From Aeromicrobium sp. Root236 (GTDB lineage: Bacteria > Actinomycetota > Actinomycetes > Propionibacteriales > Nocardioidaceae), in the NCBI RefSeq assembly GCF_001428805.1, contig NZ_LMIS01000001.1, forward strand, positions 1,724,976 through 1,788,975: 64,000 nucleotides of DNA. Direction: 5' to 3'. The position numbers and the translations under genes are program-made. The notes beneath the pieces were generated by a model, which did not search any database, had not been told where the DNA came from, and saw nothing but the letters and a program-made list of their open reading frames with translations. The first letter of the stretch is position 1, and each line of letters starts with the position of its first letter. Below are positions 7,836-15,911 of the stretch, in pieces.

Positions 7836-8838
7836 GAGCGCGGACACGCTGCACGCGCTGGTCATCGGGCTGGTGGGCTCGCTCGGCGTCGTCGGGGTCG
7901 GAGCGCTCGTGCTCTACCTGTTGCGCGGTCGCGCCTTGACGACCTCGATCGTCCTGCTGACCCTCGTGCCGCTCGTCGCGATCATCGTCGGCGTGGTCGG
8001 CACGAGCCAGTTCATGTTCACGGCTGAGCTCCGCCGCACCGCGATCGTCTGGCTCGTCGTCACGGCCGTCAGCGTGCCGAGCGCGATCGTCCTCGGCAGC
8101 TCGCTGGCCCGCAAGATCGTGTGGGAGCGCGAAGCCCTCGAGCGTGAGCGCAGCGCCGAGCGATCACGCCGGGAGCTCCTCGCCTGGCTCAGCCACGACC
8201 TGCGTACGCCCATCGCCGGCGTGCAGGCCATGACCGAGGCCCTCGAGGACGGTGTCGTGTCCTCGCCCGAGGACGTCAAGCAGTACGCCCAGCTGATCCG
8301 TGCCGAGACGCTGCGGCTCGCCTCGATGATCGACGACCTCTTCGAGATGTCGCAGATCAACGCCGGGACGCTGGCCCTCGACGTCGGACCCATCGCGGTC
8401 GACGACGTCGTACGCTCCGCGGTCGAGGCTGCTCGGCCGACGGCCGAGCGTCACGGCGTACGCCTGGCTGTCGAGGGCCGTCCCCACGGCACGCTCGCGG
8501 TCGGCGCGGCACCGGAGCTCATGCGGGTGCTCCGCAACCTGCTCGGCAACGCGATCCGCCACACGCCCGAAGGCAGCACCGTCACGGTCTCGATCGGGTC
8601 CGACCGCTCAGAGGTCTGGCTGCGCGTCGACGACTCGTGCGGTGGCATCCCCGACCACGACCTCGCGAAGGTGTTCGACATGGGCTATCGCGGCTCGGAG
8701 GCACGCGAGTCCGACGGCCAGGGCGCCGGCATGGGCCTGGCCATCGCCCGCGGCCTGCTCGACGCCCAGTCCGGCTCGATCGACGTCCGCAACCACGACA
8801 CCGGCTGTCAGTTCGAGATCCGCTTGCCGGCCGCCTAG
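7834..8838 (+). CDS. Sensor histidine kinase
   Basis: A 334-residue membrane kinase. Three hydrophobic segments at about residues 8-30, 37-56 and 69-90 form the N-terminal sensor, with only a very short outside loop. The HisKA helix carries His121 in LAWLSHDLRTPIAG. The ATPase domain has the N box LLGNAIRHTPEGS, the G1-like box VDDSCGGIP and the G2 box GQGAGMGLAIA. The start ATG at 7834 has GGGAGG seven bases upstream, but that site lies inside a perfect hairpin (7790-7835). Paired with the response regulator at 7044. The lack of a large outer domain suggests sensing within the membrane or of a partner protein. Confidence 0.93.
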   Translation: MSADTLHALVIGLVGSLGVVGVGALVLYLLRGRALTTSIVLLTLVPLVAIIVGVVGTSQFMFTAELRRTAIVWLVVTAVSVPSAIVLGSSLARKIVWEREALERERSAERSRRELLAWLSHDLRTPIAGVQAMTEALEDGVVSSPEDVKQYAQLIRAETLRLASMIDDLFEMSQINAGTLALDVGPIAVDDVVRSAVEAARPTAERHGVRLAVEGRPHGTLAVGAAPELMRVLRNLLGNAIRHTPEGSTVTVSIGSDRSEVWLRVDDSCGGIPDHDLAKVFDMGYRGSEARESDGQGAGMGLAIARGLLDAQSGSIDVRNHDTGCQFEIRLPAA

Positions 8839-8840
8839 GT

Positions 8841-8858
8841 CCGGTGCTTCAGCGCCGG
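8841..8858. terminator. Short hairpin at convergent gene ends
   Basis: CCGGTGC (8841-8847) pairs with GCGCCGG (8852-8858) around a four-base loop, including one G-T pair. It lies between the stop of the kinase gene at 8838 and the last codons of the convergent epimerase gene, and could end transcription from both sides. There is no T-run, as is usual in such GC-rich DNA. Confidence 0.4.
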
Positions 8859-9889
8859 CGCAACGGGTCCGTCGCCAGCTGGGCGAGGCCGACCTCGGGG
8901 GTGATCTCCGCGGTGAAGCCGAGCTGCTCGGCCGCAGCCCTCGGCGAGGCCACCACGTGCCGCACGTCGAAACGGCGGTAGTCGCCGGTCAGCTCCGGCG
9001 GTGTGCCCCCGGCAGCCTCCGCGAGCACAGAGGCCATCTCGCCGATCGTGAACGGGTGCCCCGACGCGACGTTGTAGGCAGTCAGACCCGAGGAGTGCGC
9101 CGCGACCTGCTCGACCGCGAGCACGTTGGCACGCGCGACGTCACTGACGTGCACGAAGTCGCGCACCTGCCGGCCGTCCTCGAACACCCGCGGCGCCTCG
9201 CCGCGCGCGATCGCCGAGCGGAAGATCGCCGCGACCCCGGCGTACGGCGTGTCCGCGGGCATGCCCGGGCCGTAGACGTTGTGATAGCGCAACGCGATCG
9301 TCCGGGCGTCGTCGAGCGTGCACCACGCGGCGGCGTAGTGCTCCTGCGCGACCTTGGACGCGGCGTAGCTCGTGCGCGGCAGGAACGGCGTGTCCTCGCC
9401 GATCTCCCGCCACGCGATGTCGCCACCGCAGACCGGGCAGCGTGGATCGAACCGGCCGGCAGCCAGATCGTCCTCACGACGTACGGCCGGCGGCACGTCG
9501 CCGTCGACCTGACACGTGTAGCGGCCGTCGCCGTAGACGACCATCGACGACGCGAGGACGAGGTCACGCACGCCGGCTCGTGACATCGCCGCGATCAACC
9601 GTGCCGTGCCGGCATCGTTGTGCTCGGCGTAGTCGGGCAGGTCCTGCGCGTCCACGCCGTTGCCGACCATGGCCGCTTGATGGCACACCACGTCGATCCC
9701 CTCGAGCACCTCGTCGAGAGGATCGCGGCGCAGGTCGAGGCGGTGGATGCTCGAGTCGTACGGCCCACCGGTCCCGTGCGCCTGCGGGAGGTACGCGTCG
9801 AGGCTCACCACCTCGTGATCCCGCTCCAGTGCCTGCGCCCTGATGTGCCCGCCGATGAAGCCGGCCGCACCGGTCAGCAGGATCCTCAT
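8849..9889 (-). CDS. NAD-dependent sugar-nucleotide epimerase/dehydratase (extended SDR)
   Basis: A 346-residue extended short-chain dehydrogenase. It has the dinucleotide-binding loop TGAAGFIGG (residues 6-14), an Asp at 31 that would bind the adenosine ribose, and the catalytic Tyr175-x3-Lys179 in SYAASKVAQ. Unusual for the family is a loop of about 40 residues holding Cys126, Cys151 and Cys154 (RCPVCGG), which may bind zinc. It starts four bases inside the end of the MTA phosphorylase gene, so the two are co-translated. UDP-glucose 4-epimerase or dTDP-glucose dehydratase relatives are the nearest guess; the actual substrate is unknown. Confidence 0.88.
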   Translation of the reverse strand: MRILLTGAAGFIGGHIRAQALERDHEVVSLDAYLPQAHGTGGPYDSSIHRLDLRRDPLDEVLEGIDVVCHQAAMVGNGVDAQDLPDYAEHNDAGTARLIAAMSRAGVRDLVLASSMVVYGDGRYTCQVDGDVPPAVRREDDLAAGRFDPRCPVCGGDIAWREIGEDTPFLPRTSYAASKVAQEHYAAAWCTLDDARTIALRYHNVYGPGMPADTPYAGVAAIFRSAIARGEAPRVFEDGRQVRDFVHVSDVARANVLAVEQVAAHSSGLTAYNVASGHPFTIGEMASVLAEAAGGTPPELTGDYRRFDVRHVVASPRAAAEQLGFTAEITPEVGLAQLATDPLRRR

Positions 9890-10689
9890 GGCAGGTCGAT
9901 CGGGAGGTCCATGCCGTCCACCGCGTGGGAGCAGCTGCAGTCGCGGTCCGTTCCGAGGCCGGCAACCACCGACGTGAGCGCCGACTTCAGGGTCTCGGTG
10001 TGGGCGGCGAACACCGCGAACACCTCGTCCATGCTGACCGCGCTCGCCTCGTCGACGCCGGCGTCATGGTCGGTGACCAGCGCCACCGTGGCGTAGCAGA
10101 GCGCCAGCTCGCGGGCCAGGACCGCTTCCGGATGACCCGTCATGTTGATGACCGCCCAGCCCTGGTCGGCGTACCACCTCGACTCGGCACGGGTCGAGAA
10201 CCGCGGTCCCTCGATCACGACCATCGCGCCGCCGTCCACGGGACTCTGCTCCGCGAGCCCGCCGAGCAGGTGCGTGCGCAGCCTCGGGCAGTAGGGATCG
10301 GCGAACGACACGTGGCACGCGCCGGAGTCGAAGTACGTCTGGTGGCGGCCGGTCGTACGGTCGACGAGCTGGTCGGGCACCACGAACGTGCCGGGCCCGT
10401 GCTCGACCTGGAGCCCGCCCACGGCGCAGGGTGCGAGCACCTGCCGCACACCGAGGCTGCGCAGCGCCCACAGGTTCGCGCGGTACGGAACCCGGTGCGC
10501 CGGGAAGTCATGGTGCGGTCCGTGCCGCGGGAGGAACGCGACCGACCGACCCTCGACGGTGCCGATCGAGATGGGCGCGGACGGCTTCCCGTACGGCGTC
10601 TCGACCTCGACCGACCGTGGCTCGTCGAGGAACGTGTAGAACCCGGATCCGCCGATCACGGCGACGTCCGGGCGCTGGATGTCAGTCAT
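9886..10689 (-). CDS. mtnP: S-methyl-5'-thioadenosine phosphorylase family protein
   Basis: A 267-residue nucleoside phosphorylase of the PNP/MTAP family, which splits methylthioadenosine (or a purine nucleoside) with phosphate in the cytosol. Visible family motifs are IGGSGFY (12-18), LPRHGPHHDFPAHRVPYRAN for phosphate and base binding, IEGPRFSTRAESRW, and MTGHPEAVLARE. ATG at 10689 is chosen over an upstream in-frame codon at 10713 because the extra eight residues are not part of the family. The C-terminus contains CSCSH, which is uncommon. It is coupled to the downstream epimerase by a four-base overlap, a pairing I cannot explain from known pathways. Confidence 0.88.
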   Translation of the reverse strand: MTDIQRPDVAVIGGSGFYTFLDEPRSVEVETPYGKPSAPISIGTVEGRSVAFLPRHGPHHDFPAHRVPYRANLWALRSLGVRQVLAPCAVGGLQVEHGPGTFVVPDQLVDRTTGRHQTYFDSGACHVSFADPYCPRLRTHLLGGLAEQSPVDGGAMVVIEGPRFSTRAESRWYADQGWAVINMTGHPEAVLARELALCYATVALVTDHDAGVDEASAVSMDEVFAVFAAHTETLKSALTSVVAGLGTDRDCSCSHAVDGMDLPIDLP

Positions 10690-10785
10690 GCCGTCGAGCA
10701 TGTCACCTCGCACGTCCGCACGGGCGACGAGACGACGACGGTCACCGGCCCGTCACGGGTGCGACAGAACTGTTTGCCCTCTGGA

Positions 10786-10814
10786 CCAATCATCCGCACC
10801 CCTCCGTGGCGAAC
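10786..10814 (+). promoter_or_regulatory. Possible weak SigK-type promoter of the lipoprotein gene
   Basis: CATCC at 10791-10795 and CGAAC at 10810-10814 resemble the two halves of a SigK promoter. The spacing is 14 instead of 16 and the match is imperfect. An alternative -35 is CCAATC at 10786-10791, with 18 bases to the same -10. It lies about 50 bases upstream of the lipoprotein start at 10866. Supported mainly by the much better copy before sigK. Confidence 0.3.
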
Positions 10815-10865
10815 CACGGGTGTCAGCAGATGACCCCACGACATACAACCAAGGATGTGGACCAC

Positions 10866-11537
10866 ATGAGCTCCATCAGCTCTCGCAAGAAGAAGATCGC
10901 CGGCCTCGCCATCGTCGCCATCGCAGCCCTGCCGCTCGCGGCGTGCGGTTCGTCAGGCTCCGACTCGGCATCGTCCGACTCCAAGGTGTCGGTCGCCAAG
11001 CCGGTCGCCCGGCTCAACGACCTCAGCACCGGCGGCACCACCGCCATCAAGCTCGACCAGGGCTTCGTCGACGCACTGACGTCGCTGAAGCTCACCCCCG
11101 GTGTCGTCGACGGCGCGAAGCTCGAGGACGGCTCGCTGATCTTCCCGATCACGGGCGGCAACGTCACCTACTTCAAGCCCGGCACGGCCAAGCCGTACGT
11201 CATCGGCCAGATCCAGCACGAGGCCTCCGGCCTGTCGCTGACCGCAGGCGACACCAAGGTCGAGCTGACCAACTTCAACGTCGACCCCGGCATCTCACGG
11301 GTCTACGGCGACGTCACGGTCAACGGCAAGGTGGCCGCCACCAGCGCGTTCCTGTTCCAGCTGCGCGGCGCGACCCTGAAGCCGCTGCAGGCCGAGGGCA
11401 ACACCGCGATCCTCGAAGGCACCAAGGTCTTCATCAGCCCGGTCGCTGCCGGCCTGCTGAACAAGGTCTTCAAGACCGACGCGGTGACCAAGGACCTCCT
11501 GGTGGGCGTCGCGAAGATCACCGTCAACACCAAGTAG
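10866..11537 (+). CDS. Secreted lipoprotein of the SigK locus
   Basis: A 223-residue exported lipoprotein. Basic residues 7-10 (RKKK) and a hydrophobic run are followed by the lipobox LAAC with the lipidated Cys27, then a serine-rich linker. The mature part is rich in beta-strand patterns, such as LIFPITGGNVTYF, GLSLTAGDTKVEL and YGDVTVNGK, and contains no further cysteine. It resembles small secreted beta proteins, but I do not assign it to a named family; HtaA-like is only a weak thought. In mycobacteria the sigK-rskA pair controls fasciclin-type secreted proteins (MPT70/MPT83), so this protein may hold the equivalent place here. ATG at 10866 was picked because it precedes the signal peptide. 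Confidence 0.8.
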   Translation: MSSISSRKKKIAGLAIVAIAALPLAACGSSGSDSASSDSKVSVAKPVARLNDLSTGGTTAIKLDQGFVDALTSLKLTPGVVDGAKLEDGSLIFPITGGNVTYFKPGTAKPYVIGQIQHEASGLSLTAGDTKVELTNFNVDPGISRVYGDVTVNGKVAATSAFLFQLRGATLKPLQAEGNTAILEGTKVFISPVAAGLLNKVFKTDAVTKDLLVGVAKITVNTK

Positions 11538-11564
11538 TCGACGGCACCTCCCTCCCCTGGGAGA

Positions 11565-11606
11565 AGCACAGTGGGCGCGTTTCCTCCGGGACGCGCCCAC
11601 AGTGCT
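11565..11606 (+). terminator. Strong hairpin terminator after the lipoprotein gene
   Basis: AGCACAGTGGGCGCGT (11565-11580) pairs with ACGCGCCCACAGTGCT (11591-11606) with one mismatch over 16 bases and a ten-base loop. It lies 28 bases after the lipoprotein stop and before the sigK promoter, so it should separate the two transcripts. Confidence 0.7.
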
Positions 11607-11661
11607 GTCCGGCCACGGACACGACAGGGGCCGCTGCTCCTCGGAACGTGAGGGTTTCCGC

Positions 11662-11688
11662 CCATCCCTGTGCCGCGCGGCAACGAAT
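11662..11688 (+). promoter_or_regulatory. SigK-type promoter upstream of sigK
   Basis: CCATCC (11662-11667) and CGAAT (11684-11688) are separated by exactly 16 bases. This equals the SigK promoter consensus I know from mycobacteria (CCATCC-N16-CGAAT). It lies 35 bases before the sigK ATG at 11723, which implies that SigK transcribes its own operon. Confidence 0.65.
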
Positions 11689-11722
11689 CACTCACAACAG
11701 GCACCGAGAACGGGAGAACGAC

Positions 11723-12319
11723 ATGGCAGCGAACGCCGCTCAGCTGAGGCTCGCGAGCCCCAGCATGCCCGGGGCGGCCGTCGACCTCGGCGATCTCCTG
11801 GTCCGCGCCGGCCGGGGCGATGAATCGGCGTTCGCCGACGTGTACGACGTCCTCAGTCCTGCCGTCTACGGCATGGCCCGGCGGGTCATCCGCGATCCCT
11901 CGCGTGCCGAGGAGGTCTCCCAAGAGGTCTTCATCCAGGTCTGGAAGAACGCGCCGAGGTTCGACCCTCGGCGTGGCAGTGCCCGGAGCTGGGTCCTGAC
12001 CATGGCCCACCGCCGGGCGGTCGACGCCGTCCGCCACGACCAGGCGGCCACCAACCGGGAGCAGAAGTACGCCTCCAGCGACGCGCCCGCGTTCGACGAG
12101 GTCGAGGAGTCCGTCGCCCTCAGCCTCGAGCACGAACAGGTTCGCCGGTGCCTGGCCGGACTCACCGATCTGCAACGCGAGGCGGTCAACCTCGCGTACT
12201 ACCAGGGCTACACCTACGCCGAGGTCGCCGAGGCGCTCGGCGTCAACCCGGCCACGATCAAGACCCGAATACGCGACGGCATCGTCCGCCTGCGCGACTG
12301 CATGGGAATCGAAGCATGA
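11723..12319 (+). CDS. sigK: ECF sigma factor SigK
   Basis: A 198-residue extracytoplasmic-function sigma factor. Region 2 spans about residues 38-105, with the helix VIRDPSRAEEVSQEVFIQVW that contacts core polymerase and the -10. Region 4 (about 140-190) has LTDLQREAVNLAYYQGYTY and a helix-turn-helix ending in VNPATIKTRIRDGIVRL. Assignment to SigK rests on the adjacent RskA-type anti-sigma gene (ATGA overlap at 12316) and the cyclopropane synthase next to it. ATG at 11723 has GGGAG six to seven bases upstream. A SigK-type promoter precedes the gene, so it is likely autoregulated. Confidence 0.88.
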   Translation: MAANAAQLRLASPSMPGAAVDLGDLLVRAGRGDESAFADVYDVLSPAVYGMARRVIRDPSRAEEVSQEVFIQVWKNAPRFDPRRGSARSWVLTMAHRRAVDAVRHDQAATNREQKYASSDAPAFDEVEESVALSLEHEQVRRCLAGLTDLQREAVNLAYYQGYTYAEVAEALGVNPATIKTRIRDGIVRLRDCMGIEA

Positions 12320-13017
12320 CAACCGACCTGCACACCCTCCTGGCCCCGTACTCGCTCGATGCACTCGAGTCGTCCGAGAGCGCCCGCTTCGAGGCCCACC
12401 TCGAGCAGTGCTCCGCCTGCCGTTCCGAGCTGGCTGGATTCCAGGCGACGGCGACACGGCTCGGCGACGCGGTCGCTCTCACGCCGCCCGCAACCATGCG
12501 GTCCCGAGTCCTCACCGAGATCGTGCGAACCCCTCAGGAGCGGCCCGTCGTGACCACGATCGCCCAGCGGCGCGGCCTCAGGTCCGCCGTGCCCCGGCTC
12601 GTCGCCGCGGCGGCGTTCCTGGTCGGCACCATCGGTGTCGGCGGCTACGCGATCGAGCGCGACAACGCGCACGAGGCCGACGTGCGCAGCACGGCCATCA
12701 CGTCCGTCCTGGCCGCACCCGATGCAGCCACCACCTCCAAGACGTTCTCCACCGGCGGCAACCTCCGCCTGGTCGCCTCGCCGGCGAAGGACTCGGCGGT
12801 CATCGTGGCCAACGATCTCGCGCCGCTCAAGGGCCACAAGGTGTACCAGGTCTGGATGGTCAACGGTGCCGGATCGAAGTCCCAGGGCACGTTCACGAGG
12901 AGCGGCACGATGATCATGCACGGTGCCGGTGGCGCGGACTCCGTGGCCATCACCGTGGAGCCCGAAGGCGGTTCGAAGCAGCCGACCACGGCTCCGATCG
13001 TGACGATCGCGATATGA
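12316..13017 (+). CDS. rskA: Anti-sigma-K factor RskA
   Basis: A 233-residue membrane anti-sigma factor. The cytoplasmic N-terminus has the zinc-type anti-sigma motif H28-x3-C32-x2-C35 (HLEQCSAC), which would hold SigK. One transmembrane helix lies at about 93-112, and residues 115-233 form the external RskA domain with VYQVWMVNG in its middle. Regulated cleavage of such proteins releases the sigma factor in known systems. It overlaps the sigK stop and the cyclopropane synthase start by four bases each, so all three genes form one translational unit. Confidence 0.9.
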   Translation: MTTDLHTLLAPYSLDALESSESARFEAHLEQCSACRSELAGFQATATRLGDAVALTPPATMRSRVLTEIVRTPQERPVVTTIAQRRGLRSAVPRLVAAAAFLVGTIGVGGYAIERDNAHEADVRSTAITSVLAAPDAATTSKTFSTGGNLRLVASPAKDSAVIVANDLAPLKGHKVYQVWMVNGAGSKSQGTFTRSGTMIMHGAGGADSVAITVEPEGGSKQPTTAPIVTIAI

Positions 13018-14330
13018 GCCAGGCATCCGCCCTCCTCCGCCTGGTCGAGGACAGCGTCGGGCTCGAGCTGCCGATCCGCCTGCGCAGCTGGGACGGCAGC
13101 GAAGCCGGTCCACCCGGCGCGCCGACCGTCGTGATCCGGAACCGCCGAGCACTGCGGCACGTCCTGTGGAGCCCAGGAGAGCTGGGGCTCGCCCGCGCGT
13201 ACGTCCAAGGCGATCTCGACGTCGAGGGCGATCTCGGCGAGGCGCTGCGGTCCCTCTGGGACGCGGTCCGCAACGCTCGTACGGCCGACGGCTCGGCCGG
13301 CCGGCCGCGGCTCGGCCCGAAACAGGTCGCCCGGGCGGCGGCGCTGGCCGTACGACTCGGTGCGATCGGTCGCTGCCCGCCGCGACCGGCGGCGGAGTCC
13401 GCCCTGACCGGCGAGCTGCACAGCACGGAGCGCGACCTCGCAGCGATCTCGCACCACTACGACCTGTCCAACGACTTCTACGAGCTGATCCTCGATCCCA
13501 ACATGGCGTACTCCTGCGGCTTCCACACCACGCCGGAGCTGAGCCTCGAGGACGCGCAGACCGCCAAGCTCCATCTGGTCTGCCGCAAGCTCGGGTTGCA
13601 ACCCGGCATGAGGATGGTCGACATCGGCTCGGGCTGGGGCTCCCTGACGCTGTTCGCCGCCGAGCACTACGGCGTCCACGTCACGGGTGTGACGCTGTCG
13701 GTCGAGCAGCGCGACTACGTCATGGGCAAGGCAGCCGAGCGCGGGCTTCGGGACCGGGTCGACGTGAGCCTGCGCCACTTCCGTGACCTCGAGGCGTCCG
13801 GCGTACGAGACGCGGAGATCGACGCGATCGCCTCGATCGAGATGGGCGAGCACGTCGGCGACGCCGAGTACGTCGTGTTCGTCGACTCGATCCGCCGCTA
13901 TCTCAAGCCGGGTGGCCGGGTGCTCATCCAGCAGATGTCACGCAGCAACGACACGCTCGGCGACCGTCCCGGAGGCGGTCCGTTCATCGAGACGTACATC
14001 GCTCCGGACATGCACATGAAGCCACTAGCGAAGACCATCGGCCTGATCGCGGCGGCCGGCCTCGAGATCCGGGACGTCCAGGCGATGCGTGAGCACTACC
14101 CGCAGACCGTCGCGGCCTGGGCCGCGAACCTCGAGGACAGCTGGGACACCGCGGTCAAGCTCGTCGGCGAGGAGAACGCCCGCGTGTGGCGGCTCTATCT
14201 GGCGGGCGGGGCACTCGCGTTCGAGGAGAACCGCATGGGCGTCGACCAGATCCTGGCGGTCAGGCCGAGTGCTCGCGGAGTCAGCGGGATGCCGTCATCG
14301 CCGATGGCATGGCTCCCGGTCACCAGCTGA
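13014..14330 (+). CDS. Cyclopropane-fatty-acyl-phospholipid synthase family methyltransferase
   Basis: A 438-residue SAM-dependent methyltransferase that adds a methylene or methyl group to double bonds of membrane lipid acyl chains. The N-terminal 130 residues form the extra lipid-binding part seen in bacterial Cfa enzymes (LRHVLWSPGELGLARAYV). The catalytic core starts with SHHYDLSNDFYELIL, holds the SAM site MVDIGSGWGSL near residues 200-210, and contains IEMGEHVG and an EENRMGVDQ end typical of Cfa. It is the last gene of the SigK operon (ATGA overlap with rskA), which suggests control of membrane lipid composition by SigK. Confidence 0.9.
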   Translation: MSQASALLRLVEDSVGLELPIRLRSWDGSEAGPPGAPTVVIRNRRALRHVLWSPGELGLARAYVQGDLDVEGDLGEALRSLWDAVRNARTADGSAGRPRLGPKQVARAAALAVRLGAIGRCPPRPAAESALTGELHSTERDLAAISHHYDLSNDFYELILDPNMAYSCGFHTTPELSLEDAQTAKLHLVCRKLGLQPGMRMVDIGSGWGSLTLFAAEHYGVHVTGVTLSVEQRDYVMGKAAERGLRDRVDVSLRHFRDLEASGVRDAEIDAIASIEMGEHVGDAEYVVFVDSIRRYLKPGGRVLIQQMSRSNDTLGDRPGGGPFIETYIAPDMHMKPLAKTIGLIAAAGLEIRDVQAMREHYPQTVAAWAANLEDSWDTAVKLVGEENARVWRLYLAGGALAFEENRMGVDQILAVRPSARGVSGMPSSPMAWLPVTS

Positions 14331-14355
14331 GGCCGCGAACGATCCACAGTGCGTT

Positions 14356-15261
14356 TCAGTCGGTGGCGTCGCGGAACAGCTCTGATGCCGGTCCGACGAT
14401 CAGGGGATCAGCCCGGGTGACCAGCTCGTGGTCCTTGTTGTCGTAGTCGAACTGCGCCAGCACGTGCCGCATCGACTCGACGCGCGCCCGCTTCTTGTCG
14501 TTGCTCTTGACCACGGTCCACGGCGCGACCCAGGTGTCGGTGCGCGCGAACATCGTCTCCTTCGCGCGCGTGTAGGCGTCCCACTTGTCGAGCGACTGCA
14601 GGTCCATCGGCGACAGCTTCCACTGGCGTACCGGGTCGACCTGGCGGATCGCGAAGCGCGTGCGTTGCTCGGACGCCGAGACCGAGAACCAGAACTTGAT
14701 GAGGTGCAGGCCGTCGTTGACGAGCATCTTCTCGAACGTCGGTGCCTGCCGGATGAACTCGTCGTACTGGGCGTCGGAGCAGAATCCCATGACCCGTTCG
14801 ACGCCGGCTCGGTTGTACCAGGACCGGTCGAACATCACGATCTCGCCGGCAGCCGGCAGGTGCTGGACGTAACGCTGGAAGTACCACTGCGACTCCTCGC
14901 GCTCGCTGGGCTTCTCGAGCGCGACGACACGCGCACCACGCGGGTTCAGGTGCTCGGTGAACCGCTTGATCGTGCCGCCCTTGCCCGCAGCGTCGCGGCC
15001 CTCGAACACGACGACGAGCCGTCCGCCGGTGCTCTTGATCCAGTTCTGCAGCTTCAGCAGCTCGATCTGCAGGAGGCGCTTCTGCATGTCGTACTCCTGG
15101 ACGTCCATGCGTGCCGGGTACGGGTATCCCTCACGCCAGGTGTCGATCGGCCGTCCGCCTTGGTCGAGCAGGATCGGGTCGTCGTCCTCCGTGTCGAGGA
15201 CGGAGTAGTCGCCCAGACGGTCGATGTCGACGCGGAGCGGCGTCCCGAAGTCAGTGGTCAT
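14356..15261 (-). CDS. ppk2: Polyphosphate kinase 2
   Basis: A 301-residue PPK2 family enzyme that transfers phosphate between polyphosphate and nucleotides. It has Walker A FEGRDAAGKGG (86-96), the Walker B region MFDRSWYNRAG with Asp145 (143-153), and the lid region PSEREESQWYFQRYV. Length and motifs fit a single-domain class I PPK2, which mainly makes NTPs from NDPs. ATG at 15261 is preferred over a longer start at 15291. The gene is monocistronic, divergent from the PPTase gene and convergent with the Cfa gene. Polyphosphate-driven ATP regeneration could serve the ATP-hungry peptide synthetase nearby, but that is only a thought. Confidence 0.92.
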   Translation of the reverse strand: MTTDFGTPLRVDIDRLGDYSVLDTEDDDPILLDQGGRPIDTWREGYPYPARMDVQEYDMQKRLLQIELLKLQNWIKSTGGRLVVVFEGRDAAGKGGTIKRFTEHLNPRGARVVALEKPSEREESQWYFQRYVQHLPAAGEIVMFDRSWYNRAGVERVMGFCSDAQYDEFIRQAPTFEKMLVNDGLHLIKFWFSVSASEQRTRFAIRQVDPVRQWKLSPMDLQSLDKWDAYTRAKETMFARTDTWVAPWTVVKSNDKKRARVESMRHVLAQFDYDNKDHELVTRADPLIVGPASELFRDATD

Positions 15262-15353
15262 GCGGGCAACGTACGGTCCGGCGACGGCCATGGGGTGGAT
15301 GCTCAGCGACGCGGCGGTGAACAGCGCTCACATGGGCGTGATAGACCCGTCAC

Positions 15354-15911
15354 GTGGTCATGGATGCCGGCACGGCGGCTCGCGGGCGGCTCGTCGTCGC
15401 CTGGACCACCGCAGCAGGTGCCGACCAGCAGCTGGCCCGGCTCGCCGCGTCCTTCATCGGTGCTGGCGACGGTGACGCTCGCATCGTCCGCGCGTGCCGA
15501 TCGTGCGGCAGCGACCGGCACGGCAAGCCGTACGTGGTCGGGCTCGACAGCCCGGTCCACGTGAGCCTCAGCAGGACCGGCGGACTCGCCGCCCTTGCGG
15601 TGACCGACGCCGGCCCGGTCGGGATCGACGTCGAGGCGCTGCTTACCGGCGGCGCATCCGACGTGGCGACCTGGGTACGCAAGGAGTCCGTCGTCAAGGC
15701 GACGGGCCATGGCCTCACGGTCGACCCGGACCTCGTCGAGGTGACACCACCCGGCTCGGCTCCGGCGCTCATCGGGTGGCCCGAGGACGAGCCCTTGGGC
15801 TCACCCGTCTGGATGTACGACGTGGAGTGCCCTGCGGGCTACGTCGCCGCTGCGGCGGTGCTGTCGGACGCCGCTCCGGAGCTCACGCCTGGGGCAGCGC
15901 CGGAAGGCTGA
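15354..15911 (+). CDS. 4'-phosphopantetheinyl transferase (Sfp type, short)
   Basis: A 185-residue protein with the core motifs of Sfp-type PPTases, which attach the phosphopantetheine arm to carrier domains. Visible are VHVSLSRTGG (68-77), the metal-binding GIDVEAL (90-96, Asp92 and Glu94) and WVRKESVVKATG (107-118), equivalent to the usual W-x2-KEA-x2-K. It is shorter than full Sfp proteins, mainly in the N-terminal half. The start is GTG at 15354 or ATG at 15360. Its 3' end overlaps the convergent M1 peptidase gene by 29 bases. Its obvious client is the carrier domain of the synthetase at 17199-21107. Confidence 0.8.
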   Translation: MVMDAGTAARGRLVVAWTTAAGADQQLARLAASFIGAGDGDARIVRACRSCGSDRHGKPYVVGLDSPVHVSLSRTGGLAALAVTDAGPVGIDVEALLTGGASDVATWVRKESVVKATGHGLTVDPDLVEVTPPGSAPALIGWPEDEPLGSPVWMYDVECPAGYVAAAAVLSDAAPELTPGAAPEG

